A stretch of 64,000 nucleotides of DNA from Liopterus haemorrhoidalis. Lineage: Eukaryota; Arthropoda; Insecta; Coleoptera; Dytiscidae. Below are positions 50,401 to 59,400 of this stretch, piece after piece; position 1 is the stretch's first letter; each line of letters starts with the position of its first letter. A program made the translations under genes and the position numbers. Below the pieces are notes generated by a model. The model made no database searches. It saw only the letters and a list, made by a program, of their open reading frames with translations, and was not told where the DNA came from. Where the stretch lies: contig OZ020616.1 in assembly GCA_963971575.1 (NCBI GenBank), positions 15,345,575 through 15,409,574 of the forward strand. The letters run 5' to 3'.

Positions 50401-53400
50401 TATTGAAAACAAAATTCCCTCTTAGTTTGTTCTTACAAAAGTGAACAGCCTATATAAATAATATATATTTCCAATGTACGACACTGATCATCTGTCAACT
50501 TGGACTAAAAACAATATTTTAACAGTGTAATAGGGATGAAGATCTAAACCAATCCGAAGCAAGGACAAACAGCTCCTATCTTCTTACACACATTTTTCTA
50601 CTTGAAATAGACGATATAAGCGATTCACTTTTGTAAGAACAAACTAAAAGGAAATTTTGATTTCAATAGTTTGCACCTTTGAAATTGTATGTCATGTTGG
50701 TATTAAAAAATGTCACTTTTTTAAAATGTCGATCCATTTGACATATGTCATAATGAAAAATGATATCTTAATTACAATGATCATAACTTTCGATCCTAAA
50801 GTCGGTTTTACAGCGTAAGGAATATTTTTAATTGACATTTAAAGTCAGTAATACACTATAAAAGTAACCAAAATAACCAGATCTAGTTTGTTCTTACAAA
50901 AGTGAACAGCTTATAGATCTGGTTATTTTGGTTACTTTTATAGTGTGTTACTGACCTTAAATATCAATTAATAATATTCCTTACGCTGTAAAACCGACTT
51001 TAGGTTAATAAGGTTATGATCATTATAATTAAGATATCATTTTTCATTATGACATATGTCAAATGGATCGACATTTTAAAAATTGAAATTTTTTAATACC
51101 AACATGACATACAGCTTCAAATGTGCAAACTATTGAAAACAAAATTCTCTCTTAGTTTGTTCTTACAATAGTGAACAGCTTTATACTAATTTTACGTTAA
51201 TTCTAATTTATAATTTGGAGGTTCTGAACGAAGCGTAGGGAAAAATTGCTAAGCGATATGACATCTGGTGGGATTTTAGGAACTACAGAAATAGACATTG
51301 TGTCGCGCTTTTTTTTTATAAAAAATGTTTGCATTAAAATATAATTGCATAAAAACAAGTATTAATATTGTAGCAAAATTACAAAAACCACCAGTAAACA
51401 TTTTCCATAAGTAAAATTCACGTTGTTTATATGTAACGAATGTCTATTTTGAAGGTTCCAAGTTTGCCGAAATAGCGCTGCGATCTTAAAATACTTCCCC
51501 TATAATTTTAGATAAAATTAGCGTAACCCGGAGATTTTATAACAAAACCCGAAGCCCGAAGAAACGATGTTGAAACCCTGGGACCTGGTCACCCTGATTA
51601 TGGGCGATTAAAGCTCTCCGTTCCGCGTCATGTTTTAACTTTGCACTTCGTATCATAAAATCCCTTAATACCAGGTTTACAAGTATGAAAAGCGGATTTT
51701 TTTTTTAAATAAAACACGTTAATCTCAAAAGAACAGTAAAAGTTTATTTATTCAAAGTATGCTCCATTAGAAGTTATACATTTTTCCCATCAGGCAATTT
51801 GTGAATATCTCGCCAGTAGAACTCTTCCCCTTTCCCCGCAAACCATTCATCGAGCCATTCTTTCACATTTTCATTTGAACAAAAGCTGGTCGGCAAGTGC
51901 GTGACCCATCGATGCGAACAAGTGGTAATCTGAAGGGGCCAAGTCTGGTGAGTAAGCGGCATGGGGTAGCACTTCCCACTTGAGTGCCTCCAATGTGTTG
52001 CAAACTGCTTTTGCCTTATGTGATGGAGCGTTTTCGTGAAGAAGGATTACCTTGTGCTGTCTTCTTTCGTATTCTGGTCGTTTTATGAGCAGCGAATGGT
52101 TCAATTCGATCAGTTGTTGTTGGTAGCGTTGGGTATTAACGGTTTCACCAGGTTTTAACAATTCATAATAGACCACACCCTTTTGGTCCCACCAAGTACA
52201 GAGCATTGTCTTTTTGCCAAAGCTATTCGGTCTTGCAGTTGATGTGGATGGTGAGCCTGGGTTCACCCATGATTTTTTGCGTTTGGGATTTTCAAAATAA
52301 ATCCATTTTTATCGCCAGTAATGATACGATGCAAAAAAGACTTTCTTTTGTATCGTGCAAGCAAAATTTCACAAGTGTTTTTGCGTTTTTCCATCTGCCT
52401 CTCATTCAGTGCATGTGGAACCCATCTGCCGACTTTCTGGATCTTACCCATCTCTCGTAGGCGATTGGAAACAGCTTGTTGACTAACGCCTAACTGCTCT
52501 GCTAGTTGTTTTTGTGATTGCCTATCGTCTTCCTGTAGCAATGTTTCCAATTTTGTATCTTCATATTTTTTTGGAGGTTTTCCATGTTCTTTGTCTGTAA
52601 GATCAAAGTCACCACTTTTGAAACGCCGAAACCATTGTTCACATGTATCTTGCGATGGAGCATATTCACCATAAGCTTATCGAAGCAGTCGGTATGATTC
52701 AGCAGCAGTTTTTTTCAAATGAAAACAAAACAGTAGTACTGTCCGCGAATGCTCTTTATTTGGCATTTTTAACACAGTAAAACAAGACTATATGATCACT
52801 TTTCAAATTATAACCTATACGCATTTGACACTTAATGATAACTTAACAAAACGCTATATGTGTTGAAACTTTGAACTATACACTCTGTTTGCGCGGCAAG
52901 TTTGAAAAAAATCCGCATTTCATACTTGTAGACCTGGTACGTGCAATTATGTCGCCCTTAATACGTAATTAGCTATCAATTACTTATTACAGATCTGTAC
53001 TTTGGATGAGATTGGTGTGGTAACAATCTGGAGTGTAATCCAACGACAGAACCCGAGTACTGGTGTAACTGAAGACCAGGGTCTGGTTCCATGGGGTACC
53101 GTAGTCCTGGTACAAGGAATGACTATGTCCATACAAGATTTAAACCCTGAATTGAAAGAATTGCAATGTTTTGATCTACAATGCAGCGATATGGACAGTA
53201 ACCATCTGTATGTTGCTACAAACTATGGAGTTCTTCATTGTTTAACGAGTGGAATGAAACCTAAGCCTAAATTATATTCAGCAGAAACAGGTACATGTCT
53301 ATAAATAATTTGTGAACTTGACCAATATTATCGTTAATAATAATAATATCTAGAATACAGTAACGTGATGTGACTTTCTGATCAAGGGATGCAGTGAAAA

Positions 53401-56400
53401 CAAATGCATGTAGGCAAAAATAAGTATATACGAGGGCTACCTTTTAAGTTTTTACAAAAACTAAGAAAGAAAAAAAAATATTTTTTTTTGTAACTACTGT
53501 TTTGTTGCTTTTCAAAATATTTGCCTTTAAAATTTATACACTTTTGCATGCGTTCAAACCAATTCTCAAAAAAAAAAATTCCAATCTGAAGTTGCTATCT
53601 CAAAAACATGGTTTTCGAAGGCTTCAACAGCTTCTTGAGGTGATGAAAATCGCTGTCCACGCAATTTTTTGTTTGACATTGGGGGACAAAAAAAAAGTCG
53701 TTAGGGGATAAATCAAGTGAAACACGGGCAATGAAACATATGGGCAATGATCATTTTCTTGGAAGTGCTTCATGAACAAACAACTTTTGTGGGTTTCGGT
53801 TCATCTTGGAAGACCCAAACAGTGGATTGTTGCTTAGTTTCCGGTTCATATGAATACATCCAAGTTTTGTCACCTGTAACGATGTTATATACGGATTTTG
53901 CAGTGCCTAGGTTGATCAAATAAGATCTTTTAGTAGTTTTCGGCCCGTTACATAAACCGTTGTAAGCATTTTTTGTTTGCAAAATTTGAAGCAGCAAAAG
54001 AAGTTTTGTGTTTATTCATAAATTACGTCTGAATTTCAACCAATTTCTTCTTATTCTTCTTTGGGCACTAGCAGGGCAGTATGGTTGACTATAAGTCCTC
54101 CATCTTGATCTATTCATTGTCAGGTCTTGCCAAGTACCCTGTATATCAATACTTGTTGGATCTTCGGATAGCTGATCTCTCAATCTCTTGCAAGATCTCC
54201 CCACTCACTGGTCGGATATTCAATCTTTCTTCCCATATCTTCCTAACCATTCTGCCCTCCCTCATCCTCATAACGTGTCCTATCCACTGTAATCGTCTGC
54301 CTCTCAGTTCTTATGTGACACTCGGCTTTGAGTACAGTTCTCGAATATCTTTGTTCTTACGAATTCTCCATTCACCATTAATTTGAGGTGAGACCAAAGA
54401 TAAATAATAATAATAAATTATTTATAGATTCTGCGTTATATTTTATTTTCGAAAACTATGATGTATTGTCGATCTCGCTTTGTTAAGGTCCATGTTTCGG
54501 ACTTACACATAAGTATGGGACGTACTATAACTTGGTATAACCTGATCTTGGTGTTCCTAGATAGGAATTTCATTTTAAAGAGGGGACCAAGTGCAAAATA
54601 TGATGCATTAGCTGCTTTAATTCTATTCATAATTTCCTACTGTATCAGATTCACCTGATTTATCATGGTACCCAGGTATTTGAAAGTAGAAACTCTCTCA
54701 AAAGTGTTGTCATTATTTTTTAAGTCGGTCGTGTTGTCATGACGGCGTCTACTAACAGTAAGATACTTTGTTTTTTCATTACTGATGATTAGTCATACTT
54801 TACGAGCTTCAGCATCAATAAGGTTATATATTACGTCTTCAACCTTATTTGAAATAAAATCATCTGCATACCCTAAAATCTTGTGGTACCCATTGAGGTG
54901 TAGACCACGGTGGTTGTATCTTGGGCTTTTCGCAACACCATCTCCAGCACGAGGTTAAACAGCAAAGGTGAGGAGGCGTCTCCTTGTTCAAGTAATTTAT
55001 GAAACCTTATTAACTGATAACAATTGAACATTATTATTTTATTTTATTACGGGCCGGTCTTTCCACCTTCAGATAAAGTCCCAGGTAACTATCTGACAGA
55101 TAAGGTTATTTGTAACTTCATCTGCTGAGTAAATGTCAATACCAGTCAGTGAATCCAATATGTCAGTCTCATTATCCGTTAGATAACTATCCGATAGTTA
55201 CATTTGTATGGAAAGGAGGGATGACATTTACTCAGCAGATGAAGTTAAAAATAACCTTATCTGTCAGATAGTTACCTGGAACTTTATCTGAAGGTGGAAA
55301 AACCGGGCCTACATGTCCTTAGTTGTCATTTATATTTGTCAGTACGTTTGTTGGATTTGTATTTCGTCATATTTTTTTGTCACATAGTTATATTTAAAAT
55401 AACTTAAAAACATTAAAGATTAATCGATAATTTTAATAAATTTTAATGGAAAGATACAACTTAAATTACATTTTTATGTTACCATAAAAGTTAAAAATAA
55501 TATTCACTTGTATTGATCAGAATTACAATTAAAACAATTGATGTGAAGCGTAAATATTCATACCAGGGACATATCCAGATATTTGTCAAGGGAGACCAAA
55601 TGCTTGGAACTATTTATCCTACGAAAATCTGGTTTGCACCACGTGTTCAGTCAAACTTACCGTAGGCTGAAGCCTCATTTTTATACCTCAAAACATCATA
55701 ATATTTATGACCAAACTAAAAAATCAGCTGTGGCCACCACAGGATCGACCGCCATCACAAAGTACTTGTATAAAATACATTCTAGCAGCAGAGTAGAAAT
55801 AACTTGTCCTAATATTTTCTAACAGAGATATTATTTATCATGACCATGGAAACGTTACATACAAGTATGAAAAAATAGATACAGTCAGCGCTCGCTTAAC
55901 GTACATCCGCTGAACGTACGTTCAATGATACGTACATGATTAATTACGGATCCTATGTTCGTACGAACGTACATCGCGTAACATGAAAATGTCGCTTTTG
56001 TACGAACGTACACATTGTCCGCACGAACGTACATCGCGTCACACGAAAACGTCGTTTTCGTATTTGATATGGCAACTTTATGGTTAAAAAAAAGGGAAAA
56101 GAAATAGCACACAATGTATAATGTATAATCGGATTCACGAAAAATGTCCGATTATTAAATGACGGGACCGCATTTAATTTTGAAAGAGTAAACTTAACGT
56201 AAAATTTGTTTGAATAAAACTTGCAGATTTTAAAATTTTCTACAAAAAAAGATTCTTACACTTTTTTTTTTTTTCATGAATGACCCTTTGCAAGATATTG
56301 AAGTTTATTAATTTAATGCCAATATTTTCGTAAATCCGAATAGAACAGTAAACACGTAGTACTAACATATAAATACATGTTCAAAAATAAAAATAAACCA

Positions 56401-59400
56401 TACATTATATAAAATAAACATGTTTAGAAAAATAAATAAGTACTTAAAAAATTATTATTTGTTGTTTTTAATTAGAAATTTGTCCATTGTCAATTGTACC
56501 GAAGTTTTCTTTTTGTCTTGATATAAAAGTTTATAACAAGCGGTGCTATTGCGTATATTATTAACAACACTGAAACTTCTATCAATATCCGGGTCCGAAT
56601 TCTCGATAGTGTCAATGAGTTCTTCCACTTTGCCTAATATTCCACTTACTGTTTTTAGTTGTATTTCGGTTGTTTCGTTTCTCGGTTTTTGGGTCTTCTT
56701 TTTCAGTTCTCATTTGCTCTTGTAGTTCTAATAACTCATTAGTTGTAAGTTCGTCGGCATGTGATTCTAACAAATCGTTAATATCTTCAGTGTCCATATT
56801 CAGTTCCATTTTTTTTAAAATACATGTGAATACACTGCTGTGTATTCACACACAGAAAAGCACTCGTAAATACGTATACATATTCGGCTGCGTTCGACGT
56901 ATTTACTGATTCTTTTCTGTAAGTATGAGTGAAGGGAGAAAATTGAAAGATAGAAGTTGGTAACACTGTATTTCAAGATTCATACGCATATCTTGCCTAA
57001 ATATAACTTCAAAACAATCAATGAATATTGGTCATTCATACAAAAAAAAATGTACGTTCGAGCGAACAAATGTACGTTAGTACGAAAAAATGTACGTTCG
57101 TATGAACATAGGGACCGAACGTATGTACCAATTAGTCGTATTTACATGCATTTAAACGTAAATATACCGTCCGCTTAACGTACGTTCGATTAACGTACGG
57201 GAATCTGTGTACGCATTGTGTACGTTAATCGGGCGCTGACTGTACTTACAAAAAATTTTCGTAAACAAGTTTCAAACATGTTTTCGTTTTATCAAAAAAT
57301 GTTTCAAATAAGAGTTATTAGTTATTGCATTTATAGCAACTTTTGTTAAATAAATTTTTTCGAAATATTTTTCTGTTGCTAAATATTCGCAAAAATCTTA
57401 AAATCGACACGAATAAACACCCATTTCTAGTCAACCAATTTTTACCGGACGGACGGAGGGACAGACAGACCGACAGACATCATGCTAAAAATAGTCAAAA
57501 CGTTATGTAGGGACCTCAATTCGTGGAGATCCATCCAAATCTCGAAATGTCTAAATCGGTATGATCACAATACCTCCCTTATATATGTTGGCGGTCGGTA
57601 AAAACACTCAAGCACTCTGATAAGTGAATTGCTCACGAAATGAAATAGTTGCCTCTTTTAAAATATTAAAAAGTACTCTCATAGATACTGAATAATTAGA
57701 TTTTTAATTGGTCATCGCATATATTTGTCCGATCTCTTTTAATAATTCTTGATAATTTGTATTTGTATTAATATAAACTGTAAGAAATTATAGAATACTG
57801 TAAGAAAAAGAGCCACATTTTGCTACTAAGAACCCCATTTGACTCTAGGCCGCCGGTTCTCGACCCCTGATTTTTATTTACGTCAAATGATAGTTCCTAA
57901 ACTAATATTTTACGTTATTTCAGATGCCGTAAAATCAGTATCGTGCATAGAAATGTGTCCATTCTCCTCATCACATTTCCTGGCGGGTTCAGACAGAGGT
58001 AATGTTCGATTACATTCGAGACGTTACGAGCGAGCTCTCATGAACTTGAGAAGTGCTGAAGAAGACGATTCATCGGAAGAGAGAGTTGAAATTATCCAGT
58101 GGTCTAAAAGTAGACCTTGTGTTTTTTACGTTAAGGACAGTACTAATTACGTACATGTTTGGGATTTCCTGTCCAGTGACATGTATCCAATATATTCAAT
58201 ACCGTTTAGAGATGAGATTACATCTATTAAGTTGTCACCACTTCAGAAAGGGAATCATTCTTACATGGTATGCATTTTATTATTCATTTTATAGTATACT
58301 ATAGTGATGGGCGCGTGCCGTGAAATTTCCGTGTCACGAAGTTACACGGCCGATCACGATAAAATCATGAGTAAACGTGATTAATAATTTTCTTTCGTGC
58401 GTGATTTAAAATTTGTCGTGACACGTCGTGCGTGCAATCACGGCGAGGCACGACTCACGAAGTTTAAATTTTAGTAAATAGAAGGAATAAGAAGAAAGAA
58501 TTGTGTATTTTGTATCATTCTCTATGCTGGGTTTTATATCTCTTTCTACGACGAAGCAACATGACTATGCTGTATGCAGGTGTTGGAATTATTTATTGTT
58601 TAATTTTGAGCGAATATGGATATCTCAAAACAATCTCATTCTAATGAGTTTGCGCTTTTCCTTTAACCAGTTGGATTTGGTGGGATCATCGAAAATAATT
58701 AGAATTCAAATCAGTCAATAGAAATAGACTAATTCTATAACCAATTAGAATATTCTAAATCCATATCAGTCAATAGAACTCGATTTACCTGGTACCCAAT
58801 TAGACTACTCTAAATTGAAATCATCCAATCAGAAGATTTTTTTTAACAATTTATTTTTATTCTATGTCAGAGTTTTCCAAACTTTTTGAGCCGCGGAACA
58901 CTTTTCACAAGAAGAATTCGTCGCGGAACACTATCGTTGCTATATATATTATACTAGTGCACCCGTTGCCAACTGTGTTGGCAAACACATCATTACCTTA
59001 ATGTTTAACTTGCTCGACACCTCAGACTTCTTTCTCTAGCCATACGCCTTACTTCATCCAATTCAAATTGAATCAACTCTTCGCCCATTATTAAAAACTG
59101 GACAAATAATGAGTATTATTCCGAATTATTTATTCATTAACTTTTTAAGATGGGGAAAACGATTCATTTTCACTCAGTGCATTTCCTTTATAATGTTAAA
59201 ACTAAAAATGGTTTGAGACGTTAAATTTAAAATATATTTATTAAAATAAATTTTCCAATTACTTATATAATATAAAAATACGCACACGGAAAAAAATCGC
59301 ACATGAAAAAATACACACACGGAAAAAAGCGCACACGGAAAAAAGCGCACTAACACTATATCTCAAATCAGTTTGAAATAAATCGTGGGAAACTATTAGA

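Larger units (their letters stand above)
48572..52992 (+). other. WDR60: WDR60 intron 3 (4.4 kb)
   Basis: GTAAGT to TATTACAG. It holds a minisatellite MITE, three TIR MITEs in a row and mariner copy 2. 48900-49440 and 51190-51660 show nothing recognisable. Confidence 0.9.
53291..57923 (+). other. WDR60: WDR60 intron 4 (4.6 kb)
   Basis: GTACAT to TTATTTCAG. Contents: degenerate mariner, RT fragment, foldback MITE, Tigger relic, (GTCT)n repeat. 55320-55870 shows nothing recognisable. Confidence 0.88.

Noticed and set aside
56612..56809. Host gene for a small acidic protein
   Set aside because: It matches the acidic tail of Tigger transposases and lies between matching Tigger-like inverted ends.
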